DNA of 19,635 nucleotides from Bacteroidia bacterium (GTDB taxonomy: Bacteria > Bacteroidota > Bacteroidia > Bacteroidales > Azobacteroidaceae): positions 1 to 19,635 of the forward strand of contig BNTW01000052.1 of NCBI GenBank assembly GCA_025996895.1. Direction: 5' to 3'. The notes beneath the pieces are model-generated. The model was not told the origin of the DNA. It ran no database searches and was given only the letters and a program-made list of their open reading frames with translations. Made by a program: the position numbers and the translations under genes. Shown piece by piece: positions 1 to 7,555 of this stretch. Position 1 is the stretch's first letter. Each line of letters starts with the position of its first letter.

Positions 1-3000
1 TTTCGTTATCAGTGGAATATTGCACGGCATTTTTCTGACCATTTTCGTCTATAAAATACACTTGCGGAATATTGTTCGATGCTTCATAAAACAACTGATA
101 CACATTTTGGCCGTCTTGATTGAGGGCAAGCGTTGCCGATGTTGCTTTGTTCTTGTTTGCATTACTTGTCGCCGTAACATAAATCACATCATTGTTTGCT
201 TTGGGTGATTTGAAATAATCCTGATGGGCTTTTGCTGTTTCGCGCGTGATTGATGTTGTTTCAAACGGGAAATACAAATCAACTGTTGCGTTTGCTGATG
301 CTTGCGTTGTGATAAAGAATGCTTGAAGCACGGCAATCGTATCAGTCATGATTGCACCGCCTACATTGTATTCGTAAGTCTGAAAAACACCACCATCATA
401 TAACCGATAATACTTGTCAATCGCCGCACTGTTTGCCAGATAAAAATTATTGAATTTAAACGAGGACATAAACGGATTACCGAGCATGATTTCTTTTCCT
501 GTGGGAACAGTGATTTTGAACGCATTTTTGCCTGCGAGCGTTCCGCCCGGTATTTGTTCCATCTTGCCGTCGAAGATAAAGCGATAGGCTTCGTTCTCGC
601 GTTGGATGCTTCCCTGCGGGTGGTCGGTCAGCGGAACATCCGGCACATAATACCAATATTCCTTGAAAAAACTTGTTTTGCTTCCGGTGTCGTATTTATG
701 CACGCGGTGAGGATGAGTGTGTGGTACAATATCATCAAAATCGCTTTCGTCATACGGGCCTTCAAAGTAGGGTAGGGTGATAATTCCTTTTAAGGTGTCT
801 AATCCAGTTTGATAGCCTTTCGACCAGTCTTCGCCGTTGTAGCCCGGATTATTGTCTGCAACAAGCAAGGCGATTGCAAAACCAAGATCTTCGTTTAATT
901 CCGCTTCGTTGTTGGGGAAAATCGTATCGTCGGGCCAGTCGAAAGCGCCGGTGAAAGTACCGGATACATTTGAGCGGACAAAGCGTTTTTGCCACGTGTG
1001 CGGTTTGCCGCCGAGCGAGAAGTCGCCGGTAACAATCTTATTTAATGGGGCGGAAAGGGCATACCACTGGTCGCGTTCCATTGCTGAGGGCTGCTTGGCA
1101 CCTGCTCCTTTTGTGAAACCTTCGGCTATTGTATCGTTTCCTTCTGTATTGTAAAAACCAAAATTGTATTGAATCCACGCTTTGGTGTAAGTCAACCGGT
1201 CGGTTTGGGCGACTTCGCCGCCAAACTCAAAATGGATGTGGTCGCAGGAAGCATCGCGGTAAATGGTTCTTGTCGTGTTGTCTTCACTCAGATTGGCATA
1301 ATAATCCAAGCCGTCGGGAATTAATACATGTGTACAGGGGCGGGGGATTTTTGACTGCGGGTATTGCGGATTGGTTGGATTCGCATCGTTCGGGTCCAGC
1401 CAGTTATTATAATCGTGCCAGTCGTTATTATGACTGTTTCCCGTCCAAATCAAACTGTCGGGAGCCAGATAAACATCTATGCGATATTTGGATTCCACCG
1501 GAGTATCCGGGTTGGCATTGTCATAGACATCAACAAAGAAGCTGTCTATCGGTGCAACCGTTTTGATAATATCAATGTAATCGCTCGGAGTACCACTGTT
1601 GAGCAGTATTTTATTTCCTGTTCCGTCATCTTCAAACCAGACATACGAATACGAAGAATTTTGCGGAAAGAAATTAATGCGGGTTGTTTCTCCCAAACAA
1701 GCAATTTGGTCGGGTGCACCATAATTGCCACTTGGAAAAAAGTTATTCCAATACACACATTCTTCCTGCAAGGCAGTCATCGGAAAGAGATTATCCAATT
1801 CGTTTAATCGAAGTTGGATTAATCCTTCACTTCCGCCGGTCAGAGCGTATCCGTTAGGAATGGTGAAAGTAAAAGACCGCGTCGCACCCATTGGAATGCT
1901 GTCGGGTGAAATAAATGTGCCGGAAAACTTACGGACGTAGGCCGGAATGGAAGTATCCCAGATATAAGCAGAGATATATAAGGGCATGAGTACATTGGTC
2001 GGAAATACAGCATCGCCCTGATTTTCTACATAAACGGTTACATTATAATCATTTCCACTCTGCGTATAATCAACACCCTCACCACTGATACTTGTACCGA
2101 CAGTCTTATCGAAGGCCAAATCAGGTCCAAAACGCAGTTGCTTGCCCTCGTCATTCAGCAAAGTTGCCTGCTGAAGAAAATTATTATACGGTTGATGAAA
2201 ACTGCCGTCCTTAGTAACAAACTTCGTAGCGGGATTTAATGGATAAGCCGGAACGGTCAAGCTGTCGGTAATATACACCGGATTGTACATGTATTGATTC
2301 CAGACCGGACGAGCGTAGGCCCAAGGCGAGCCGTTGGACTTGAAAATACGTAATGGGCCATTGACAGGGACTGATCCTGATGAAGGGCCGCTAATGAGTA
2401 TTTCAGCTTCACTGTCTCCATCAATATCAGCTATGGTCGCATATTCAAAACCGGTTCCCGACATACAAGCGATTGGCGCAACCAATTCATAATTAGTCAA
2501 TATTTTAGTTGTTGGGTCTATTTTACAGGGATTACCCAAATAATTTACACCTATTCCGCTACCATTAATTATTCGCAAAACATTCTCGTCCCTATAGACA
2601 ATTTCGGATACTCCATCTTGATTAAAATCAAATAAAGTAAGACCGGTATTCAAGGATCCGTCTGAATGGCTTAATTTCCAGAAAAGTTGTAGTAAAGGAT
2701 TCCCGTCTTCATATTTGTAAGCATGTATATAATAAGTAGATGCTACACCACTATCACCTGTAATAAACAAGATTTCAACATTTCCGTCTCCATCAATGTC
2801 GCCAATAAAAGGAATACATAATCTATCACATTGGTCAGGAAGTAATTTTTGAGCTAACATTTCTCCTTTAAAAGGACTCCAAATATAAATAAAACTGTTC
2901 TGTGCCGATGTGTGATTTTCCACAATAATATCCAAATGACCATCTTTATCAACGTCTGCTACTTGCGTCCAACCGTCTAATACAAAGGTTTCACTTGGAT

Positions 3001-4270
3001 TGTCAATACATTTCAATGAGTCCGGTGTCCATTCCTGTATAACTGTCATGGAAGTTAAATCAGTGGCTACTTGATAAATCTGATTACCGGCAATTAATTC
3101 TAAACGGCTGTCGCCATAAACATCGGCAACAGAGGATACGACTAGGGAGATCTCGTTTGTCTTATTTACATTCAGGTTATAATCCAGACCTATATTTCCG
3201 GATCCTTGACAAAGCAGAACTCCCGTTGCTGCGTTAAATATCTGATTACTTGTATATATTTCTGCATATCCATCATTATTGAAGTCAGTAAAATTAACGG
3301 AAGTATGACAATAATTTATCGAAGTAGAGAGATGGCTAAATGTCCATTGAGCAGATGATGTCCATATAAGTGTTCCATTCATATCATATGCTCTCAAATA
3401 TTCGTCTGCTTCTGCAACTACAATAATTGCTGAATCTACTTCAATCCCTGATGTGTTTTGAATTTTTGTTTTCCCGATAGCAATCACTCCGGGCATATAA
3501 CTTGTATAAGGTTGTGTTGTTATAAAATTAATTCTGGACCTGTCTGTCCCTCTAAAAACAGATATGCGTTGTACGGGATGGCTTAAATCGGTTATCGGAT
3601 TGGGAATACTTTGATTTTCCATATAGCCTGTAACGATTTCGGGTTTCCCGTCGCCGTCCATATCACCCACTAAAGCTGGAGTATAAATACAAACCTCTCC
3701 TAAATTCTGCACTTCTTTCATTGCCCAAACCGTAGGTATGGGTGATACAGCACATACATTATCCAATATATTTCCCGGTTGATCCATTACATTGATTAAC
3801 ACCAACACTGAATCCGGCGAGAATTTACCGTTACATTCGATTTTATATCGCAAACTGTCCTGTCCGACAAAAGAAGCAGAAATTGGTGTATAGATGATTA
3901 TTTTATTTCCAACACCGTCAGCCGAAACAACTGCCGTTCCTCCGGCGCCGGTTATTAATGACGTTTGCAACGCTCCGGTGTTGTCAAACAGTTGAATTGC
4001 AACACTGGTACTGTTGCATGCACCTAATTCGTCATTCCGGAGGACATTCAAATTGACGGAGCCGGAGCTGGGAAGCATGAAAGCATTGTCGGGTACGGCT
4101 TTTAAGGGTAGTTGTGCATACGTGTTTCCGCAGAAAAGCAGGAAAAACAGGAATAGTTTACCCCCCAACCCCCTGAAGGGGGCTTTGAGAGTCTGCGAAT
4201 TTTCAACATTATGCGTCAGCCAAAGTCTCCCCTTCAGGGGAGATTTAGAGGGGTATATCATTGTTTTCAT
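1..4270 (-). CDS. Large secreted FG-GAP/VCBS repeat surface protein, C-terminus beyond left edge
   Basis: At least 1,423 codons are open, and the C-terminus lies outside the window. From the ATG at 4270 the product has an odd 37-residue lead, then a hydrophobic core (residues 39-47, KLFLFFLLFC) and a likely signal-peptidase I site after TYA (residue 52). About seven calcium-loop-like FG-GAP/VCBS motifs follow, such as GDMDGDGKPEI near residue 203, FTDFNNDGYAEI near 330, DVDKDGHLDI near 440, GDIDGDGNVEI near 495, DFNQDGVSEI near 550 and DIDGDSEAEI near 617. These are expected to form a beta-propeller. Next come a CARDB-like segment (VTVYVENQGD, about 720-830), an Ig-like segment and a WTGNSHNNDWHDYNNW stretch typical of large Bacteroidetes secreted proteins. 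Export by type IX secretion is inferred from family context, because the diagnostic C-terminal domain would be off the window. Adhesion or a structural surface role is possible but unproven. The frame is continuous with the gene upstream, so the real start could be 4681. Confidence 0.85.
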   Translation of the reverse strand, partial: MKTMIYPSKSPLKGRLWLTHNVENSQTLKAPFRGLGGKLFLFFLLFCGNTYAQLPLKAVPDNAFMLPSSGSVNLNVLRNDELGACNSTSVAIQLFDNTGALQTSLITGAGGTAVVSADGVGNKIIIYTPISASFVGQDSLRYKIECNGKFSPDSVLVLINVMDQPGNILDNVCAVSPIPTVWAMKEVQNLGEVCIYTPALVGDMDGDGKPEIVTGYMENQSIPNPITDLSHPVQRISVFRGTDRSRINFITTQPYTSYMPGVIAIGKTKIQNTSGIEVDSAIIVVAEADEYLRAYDMNGTLIWTSSAQWTFSHLSTSINYCHTSVNFTDFNNDGYAEIYTSNQIFNAATGVLLCQGSGNIGLDYNLNVNKTNEISLVVSSVADVYGDSRLELIAGNQIYQVATDLTSMTVIQEWTPDSLKCIDNPSETFVLDGWTQVADVDKDGHLDIIVENHTSAQNSFIYIWSPFKGEMLAQKLLPDQCDRLCIPFIGDIDGDGNVEILFITGDSGVASTYYIHAYKYEDGNPLLQLFWKLSHSDGSLNTGLTLFDFNQDGVSEIVYRDENVLRIINGSGIGVNYLGNPCKIDPTTKILTNYELVAPIACMSGTGFEYATIADIDGDSEAEILISGPSSGSVPVNGPLRIFKSNGSPWAYARPVWNQYMYNPVYITDSLTVPAYPLNPATKFVTKDGSFHQPYNNFLQQATLLNDEGKQLRFGPDLAFDKTVGTSISGEGVDYTQSGNDYNVTVYVENQGDAVFPTNVLMPLYISAYIWDTSIPAYVRKFSGTFISPDSIPMGATRSFTFTIPNGYALTGGSEGLIQLRLNELDNLFPMTALQEECVYWNNFFPSGNYGAPDQIACLGETTRINFFPQNSSYSYVWFEDDGTGNKILLNSGTPSDYIDIIKTVAPIDSFFVDVYDNANPDTPVESKYRIDVYLAPDSLIWTGNSHNNDWHDYNNWLDPNDANPTNPQYPQSKIPRPCTHVLIPDGLDYYANLSEDNTTRTIYRDASCDHIHFEFGGEVAQTDRLTYTKAWIQYNFGFYNTEGNDTIAEGFTKGAGAKQPSAMERDQWYALSAPLNKIVTGDFSLGGKPHTWQKRFVRSNVSGTFTGAFDWPDDTIFPNNEAELNEDLGFAIALLVADNNPGYNGEDWSKGYQTGLDTLKGIITLPYFEGPYDESDFDDIVPHTHPHRVHKYDTGSKTSFFKEYWYYVPDVPLTDHPQGSIQRENEAYRFIFDGKMEQIPGGTLAGKNAFKITVPTGKEIMLGNPFMSSFKFNNFYLANSAAIDKYYRLYDGGVFQTYEYNVGGAIMTDTIAVLQAFFITTQASANATVDLYFPFETTSITRETAKAHQDYFKSPKANNDVIYVTATSNANKNKATSATLALNQDGQNVYQLFYEASNNIPQVYFIDENGQKNAVQYSTDNE
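4161..4254. repeat. Bipartite palindromic REP-like element (copy A) inside a coding frame
   Basis: This is a 94-bp unit with G/C-block ends in inverted orientation. The left part on the plus strand is CCCCCCAACCCCCTGAAGGG followed by GGCTTTG. The right part read on the minus strand is CCCCTCTAAATCTCCCCTGA followed by AGGGGAGACTTTG. Each half carries its own small palindrome (CCCCTGAAGGGG), so the unit resembles a REP pair (BIME-like). It is read through in frame and encodes residues 7-37 of the FG-GAP protein as numbered from 4270, immediately before the hydrophobic core of its signal peptide. A related unit lies at 4726-4811. Confidence 0.8.
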
Positions 4271-4681
4271 CTTGAATAATTGTTTTTTAGTGATTAAAAT
4301 GGATAAATACAACATCGAAATTATCAGCAAAAACCAAACTCCGTTTCCCAGCGGAATGGACGAGATGGCCAAGTGGTTGCGATGCCCGTCGTCGGTGGAA
4401 AGACCGGTGCCCAGATAAGAGCTGCCGAAGACATTGGTCAGGAAATCGCCGGAAGGATTGAATGACGAAAATTCTCCAAACGAAAAGAGATTGTCACGAT
4501 AAAACAGATCGGATTGCGACAAAAAATCGTTATCGGATTGTAGAGACGCGGCATGCCGCGTCTCTACATTGTCCCACGTGGTGCTTGCCTCAAAGGGCAG
4601 GCGTTGATTCATTTCCCATTGGGCAAAAGCCTCGGCGGGAAGAAGCAGAAAAAATAATGTCAAAAATTTAATTGTTCGCAT
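4271..4681 (-). CDS. Small secreted protein with C-terminal hydrophobic segment; no stop codon before the next gene
   Basis: The start ATG at 4681 gives 137 codons before the in-frame ATG of the large FG-GAP protein. Residues 1-20 (MRTIKFLTLFFLLLPAEAFA) form a clear signal peptide ending AFA, followed by QW. The middle is polar and Ser/Asn/Asp-rich. The end, PLGNGVWFLLIISMLYLSIL then I-T-K-K, is a single membrane-spanning stretch with a positive tail. I have the impression that small proteins of this architecture, with a PxGNG-like turn before one TM helix, occur next to large secreted proteins in Bacteroidetes, but I cannot name a family. Residues 38-48 are encoded by a perfect 30-bp palindrome. 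No stop codon separates this frame from the next gene. Either the stop was lost by mutation or repeat insertion, the two are now one fused polypeptide, or there is a sequence error. No good promoter is visible upstream, where repeats take up the space. Confidence 0.6.
4539..4568. repeat. Perfect 30-bp palindrome inside the small secreted-protein gene
   Basis: The two 15-base arms (TGTAGAGACGCGGCA and its exact complement) meet without a loop. The sequence type, TGTAGAGACGC...GCGTCTCTACA, resembles short palindromic repeats scattered in several bacterial phyla. Here it is translated in frame as part of VETRHAASLQ. As a single-stranded DNA or RNA it would form a 15-bp hairpin within the reading frame. 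Confidence 0.85.
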
Positions 4682-4691
4682 ACTTTTTTTT

Positions 4692-4719
4692 GAGTTATGA
4701 ATTATGAGTTATGAGTTGA
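4692..4719. repeat. Four degenerate heptanucleotide tandem repeats
   Basis: The units are GAGTTAT, GAATTAT, GAGTTAT and GAGTTGA, ending about 10 bases upstream of the ATG at 4681 of the minus-strand gene. The array is short and imperfect. A change in unit number would alter promoter or leader spacing for that gene, but no such role is shown. Confidence 0.7.
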
Positions 4720-4725
4720 GAATGA

Positions 4726-4811
4726 CCCCACCCCAGCCCTCCCCTGAAGGGGAGGGAGTGGCAGTGCACAATTTTGCAAGGACTTTGCTTCCCCTTTAGG
4801 GGGCTGGGGGG
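4726..4811. repeat. Bipartite palindromic REP-like element (copy B), intergenic
   Basis: The left end reads CCCCACCCCAGCCCTCCCCT then GAAGGGGAGGG, with a stem CCCTCCCC-TGAA-GGGGAGGG at 4737-4756. The right end on the minus strand reads CCCCCCAGCCCCCTAAAGGG then GAAGC. The two ends are imperfect inverted repeats around a central roughly 30-bp non-repetitive stretch. It has the same layout and the same C-run/TGAA/G-run core as the copy at 4161-4254. No transposase is encoded nearby, so any mobility would have to be supplied in trans. Confidence 0.75.
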
Positions 4812-4819
4812 AAACAGGG

Positions 4820-4875
4820 GATTGCGGGTCAAGCCCGCAATGACACAACAATTGCCGCCTTCGCAATGACGGAGG
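4820..4875. repeat. ATTGCGGG/CCCGCAAT-type short interspersed palindromes
   Basis: A hairpin ATTGCGGG (4821-4828), loop TCAAG, CCCGCAAT (4834-4841) is followed by a second, shorter ATTGC...GCAAT arm pair at 4851-4867. Repeats of this kind, often beside AATGAC, are common intergenic clutter in many bacteria. They explain why spurious ORFs appear on both strands here. Confidence 0.6.
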
Positions 4876-5151
4876 CCGGAAATATTGCGTATTAAAAATA
4901 TTTTTTGTATATTACGCGCGTGAGAAAAAAGACGCGTTACAGGCCGTGTAGCGCGTGAATTTTTGTTAAACCGCCAGGTGAGTAATGTGTGTGTGTAACA
5001 AATTTTCAGTAAATAAAACAAATATTTCTACCTGTTTTACAACATAAAAATGTACTTTTTTAGAAATTGTTCGCATCACAAATTGTTACGGAGAGAGAAT
5101 ATAGCAAAGAACGTGCCAAAGTTTAACCTTTTTTTAACGAGGGAAAATATA

Positions 5152-5159
5152 TATCTTTG
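5152..5159 (+). promoter_or_regulatory. Promoter -7 element for thyA-folA-hemW
   Basis: TATCTTTG matches the Bacteroidetes -7 consensus TAnnTTTG. It ends only 4 bases before the chosen thyA ATG, so the transcript would have almost no leader. No clean TTTG is seen at the -33 spacing; the stretch there is T-rich. Confidence 0.6.
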
Positions 5160-5163
5160 CAGC

Positions 5164-5958
5164 ATGATTCAATATTTAGATTTATTGCAACGGGTATTGT
5201 CTGAAGGAACGAAGAAGGAAGACCGGACGGGAACAGGGACAATCAGTGTTTTCGGCCATCAGATGCGGTTTGACTTGTCTGAAGGTTTTCCGGTTTTGAC
5301 CACCAAAAAACTGCATTTGAAATCCATTATCTACGAATTGCTTTGGTTTTTGAAGGGCGATACGAATATTAAATACTTGACAGACAACGGTGTACGGATT
5401 TGGAATGAGTGGGCGGACGAAAAGGGCGATTTGGGACCGGTTTACGGTTATCAGTGGCGTTCGTGGCCGGATTACAACGGCGGACATATCGACCAGATTT
5501 CGGAAATCATTCAAACAATCCGGAAAAATCCCGATTCCCGGCGCATGATTGTCAGTGCCTGGAACGTGGGCGACATTCCGCAAATGAAACTTCCGCCGTG
5601 TCATTGTTTTTTTCAATTTTACGTAGCCGGCGGCAAATTGTCGCTGCAACTCTATCAGCGAAGTGCGGATATTTTCTTGGGTGTGCCGTTCAATATTGCC
5701 TCGTATGCGTTGTTGTTGCAAATGACCGCACAGGTAACCGGTTTGCAGGCCGGGGATTTTATTCACACGCTGGGAGACGCGCATATTTACACTAACCATT
5801 TGGAACAGGTGAAGTTACAATTATCGCGCAAACCTCGTCCATTGCCGAAAATGCAAATCAATCCGAATGTCGAAAGTTTGTTCGATTTTCAATACGAAGA
5901 TTTTGCGCTGGAAGGATACGATCCGCACCCACACATCAAAGGGGAGGTTGCGGTATGA
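5164..5958 (+). CDS. thyA: Thymidylate synthase
   Basis: This cytoplasmic enzyme methylates dUMP to dTMP, using 5,10-methylenetetrahydrofolate and releasing dihydrofolate. With the start at 5164 the product is 264 residues, the classic length of the E. coli-type enzyme. The frame is open further upstream (ATG at 5050), but that lead is unlike ThyA and crosses the promoter. Visible features are the N-terminal EDRTGTGT motif that binds phosphate, catalytic Cys146 in [32 protein letters not shown] with the phosphate-binding Arg and nucleotide-binding Asp/Asn, and the [12 protein letters not shown] motif. It is the first gene of a tight operon. Its stop overlaps the start of folA (ATGA), which recycles the dihydrofolate it produces. 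Confidence 0.98.
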   Translation: MIQYLDLLQRVLSEGTKKEDRTGTGTISVFGHQMRFDLSEGFPVLTTKKLHLKSIIYELLWFLKGDTNIKYLTDNGVRIWNEWADEKGDLGPVYGYQWRSWPDYNGGHIDQISEIIQTIRKNPDSRRMIVSAWNVGDIPQMKLPPCHCFFQFYVAGGKLSLQLYQRSADIFLGVPFNIASYALLLQMTAQVTGLQAGDFIHTLGDAHIYTNHLEQVKLQLSRKPRPLPKMQINPNVESLFDFQYEDFALEGYDPHPHIKGEVAV

Positions 5959-6446
5959 TATTGTCTATTATTGTCGCTATCGGTAAAAACAACGAGATGG
6001 GTAAAAACGGCGATTTGCTTTGCCATTTGCCGGCCGATTTGAAGCATTTTAAGGAAATCACCTCGGGACATACGGTTGTCATGGGACGAAAAACGTTTGA
6101 TTCCTTGCCTAACGGTGCGTTGCCCAAGCGAAAAAATATCGTGATAAGTCGCAATCCGGAGTTGAAAATCGAAAATGCAACCGTTTATCCGTCATTGGAT
6201 TATGCTTTAATCAAGTTGTTGGACGAAGACGAAGTGTTTATCATCGGAGGTGCGCAGATTTTCAAGCAAATTTTATTCGATACGGATAAATTGTATTTGA
6301 CGAAAATTCATGCTGAATTTCCGGATGCCGATGCGTTTTTTCCGCCGGTTGATTATTCTCAATGGCGCGAAACCGGCCGCGAAACTTTTCCCGCCGACGA
6401 AAAAAATCCGTATTCGTTTTCTTTTATCGAATTAGAGCGAATTTGA
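5955..6446 (+). CDS. folA: Dihydrofolate reductase
   Basis: It reduces dihydrofolate to tetrahydrofolate with NADPH, regenerating the cofactor consumed by the upstream ThyA. The product is 163 residues, the normal size. The N-terminus [32 protein letters not shown] with the substrate-binding acidic residue, the NADPH-binding [23 protein letters not shown] and [12 protein letters not shown] are all in family order, and [15 protein letters not shown] near the C-terminus is typical. The start overlaps the thyA stop by four bases and its own TGA overlaps the hemW ATG (TGATG), so translational coupling across all three genes is likely. The position after the Leu-Leu of the M20 loop is Cys ([10 protein letters not shown]) where many homologues have Trp. 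Confidence 0.97.
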   Translation: MILSIIVAIGKNNEMGKNGDLLCHLPADLKHFKEITSGHTVVMGRKTFDSLPNGALPKRKNIVISRNPELKIENATVYPSLDYALIKLLDEDEVFIIGGAQIFKQILFDTDKLYLTKIHAEFPDADAFFPPVDYSQWRETGRETFPADEKNPYSFSFIELERI

Positions 6447-7555
6447 TGGCCGGCATTTATATCCATATTCCTTTTTGCCAAACGCGATGTGTCTATTGCG
6501 ATTTCTTTTCTTCGACGCAACAGCAAGAGAAAGAGGCTTATATTGAATTGATTTGCAAGGAATTAAGAGAACGGGAAGACTACTTGAACGGACTGCTGGT
6601 TGAAACAGTTTATTTCGGCGGAGGCACTCCATCGCAATTACCGGCAAAAGATTTTTCCAAAATTTTCAACTCCCTCTATCTGTTTTATTCGATAATCGAC
6701 CGCCCTGAGATAACATTGGAAGCCAATCCCGATGATATTACGCCTGACTATTTGAATGGGTTTATCCATCTGCCGTTTAACCGGGTAAGTTTGGGCATTC
6801 AAAGTTTCAATGACAATGAATTGGCATTTCTAAACCGGCGGCACAACGCCGAATCGGCTGTGCGTGCGGTTGAACTTCTCCAAGATTTTGGTTTTGAAAA
6901 TATCAGCATTGATTTGATGTATGGTTTGCCTGATCAAACGCTTGAAACGTGGGAAGCAACGATCCAGAAGGCGTTGAGTTTGGGCGTTCAGCATATTTCG
7001 GCCTATCATTTGACTTATGAGAAAGGGACGCAACTGCATCATTTGCTGGAAACCGGAAAAATCCAACCGGTGGAAGAAGAAACAAGTATCCAAATGTTTG
7101 AATTGCTTATTGACCGGCTGAGAGACGCTGGTTTTGACCACTACGAAATTTCCAATTTTTCGCGCGCGGGTTGTTTTTCCCGGCACAATTCGGCCTATTG
7201 GAAGGGTACGCCTTATTTGGGAATTGGTGCGTCGGCTCATTCTTACAACGGTATCAGCCGGCAATGGAACAGGCCGGTACACGGTACGCGATACGCAGTA
7301 CACGAAGCGGAAATAGAGATTTTGGACGAAAGAGCGGTTTTTAATGATTTTATTATTACGCGCTTGCGGACAATGAAAGGAATTAATTTGAGCGAATTGC
7401 AGACGCTTTTCGGCGAAGAGAAAAAAGTGGAGTGTCTGGTGCGGGCACAAAAATATCTCAACAGCCGGCAACTGCAAGTCTCCGGCAATCATTTACGATT
7501 GACACGCACCGGTATTTTCGTTTCCGACGGAATTATGCGCGATTTGATTTGCTAA
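6446..7555 (+). CDS. hemW: HemW-type radical SAM heme chaperone
   Basis: The start at 6446 gives 369 residues and the family N-terminus [20 protein letters not shown]. An upstream in-frame ATG at 6362 would place extra residues inside folA and is rejected. Cys11, Cys15 and Cys18 (CxxxCxxC) bind the 4Fe-4S cluster. GGGTPSQL near residue 56 is the glycine-rich SAM-binding motif, followed by LEANPDD, VSLGIQSFNDNELAFLNRRH, SIDLMYGLPDQT and HYEISNFSRAG, then the C-terminal RTMKGINLSEL helical domain. HemW proteins were long labelled oxygen-independent coproporphyrinogen III oxidases, but characterised members bind and transfer heme. The gene is the last of the thyA operon. Its final 63 bases overlap the CYTH gene on the other strand. 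Confidence 0.93.
   Translation: MAGIYIHIPFCQTRCVYCDFFSSTQQQEKEAYIELICKELREREDYLNGLLVETVYFGGGTPSQLPAKDFSKIFNSLYLFYSIIDRPEITLEANPDDITPDYLNGFIHLPFNRVSLGIQSFNDNELAFLNRRHNAESAVRAVELLQDFGFENISIDLMYGLPDQTLETWEATIQKALSLGVQHISAYHLTYEKGTQLHHLLETGKIQPVEEETSIQMFELLIDRLRDAGFDHYEISNFSRAGCFSRHNSAYWKGTPYLGIGASAHSYNGISRQWNRPVHGTRYAVHEAEIEILDERAVFNDFIITRLRTMKGINLSELQTLFGEEKKVECLVRAQKYLNSRQLQVSGNHLRLTRTGIFVSDGIMRDLIC

Larger units (their letters stand above)
4682..5163. other. Gene-free region between the secreted-protein gene and thyA
   Basis: The left half is filled by the heptamer array, the REP-like pair and the ATTGCGGG palindromes. The right half (about 4876-5150) is AT-rich with a few CGCG-containing words (GCGCGTGA at 4916 and 4951) and the thyA promoter at its end. 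No convincing coding sequence is present. The only long frame on the minus strand (to 5021) is made largely of translated repeats. Confidence 0.7.

Noticed and set aside
852..1940. Several plus-strand ORFs of 70-147 codons
   Set aside because: They lie antisense to the continuous FG-GAP protein frame and show no domain, signal peptide or promoter.
4014..4418. 134-codon plus-strand ORF across the REP-like element
   Set aside because: It is composed of antisense of two secreted-protein genes plus the element; no start signal or similarity.
4692..4719. Possible CRISPR-like spaced repeats
   Set aside because: Units are 7 bases in direct tandem with no spacers, so this is a short tandem repeat and not CRISPR.
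4695..5021. 108-codon ORF on the minus strand
   Set aside because: Most of it is translated repeat DNA (REP-like pair and ATTGCGGG palindromes), giving the familiar spurious GLTRNPL and LPFRGGLGWG strings; it has no promoter and no protein-like composition.
5182..5799. 205-codon ORF antisense to thyA
   Set aside because: It is a shadow of the strongly supported thyA frame, with no independent start signal or recognisable motif.
6830..7492. 220-codon ORF antisense to hemW
   Set aside because: A mirror of the intact hemW frame; its length reflects codon bias of the real gene.
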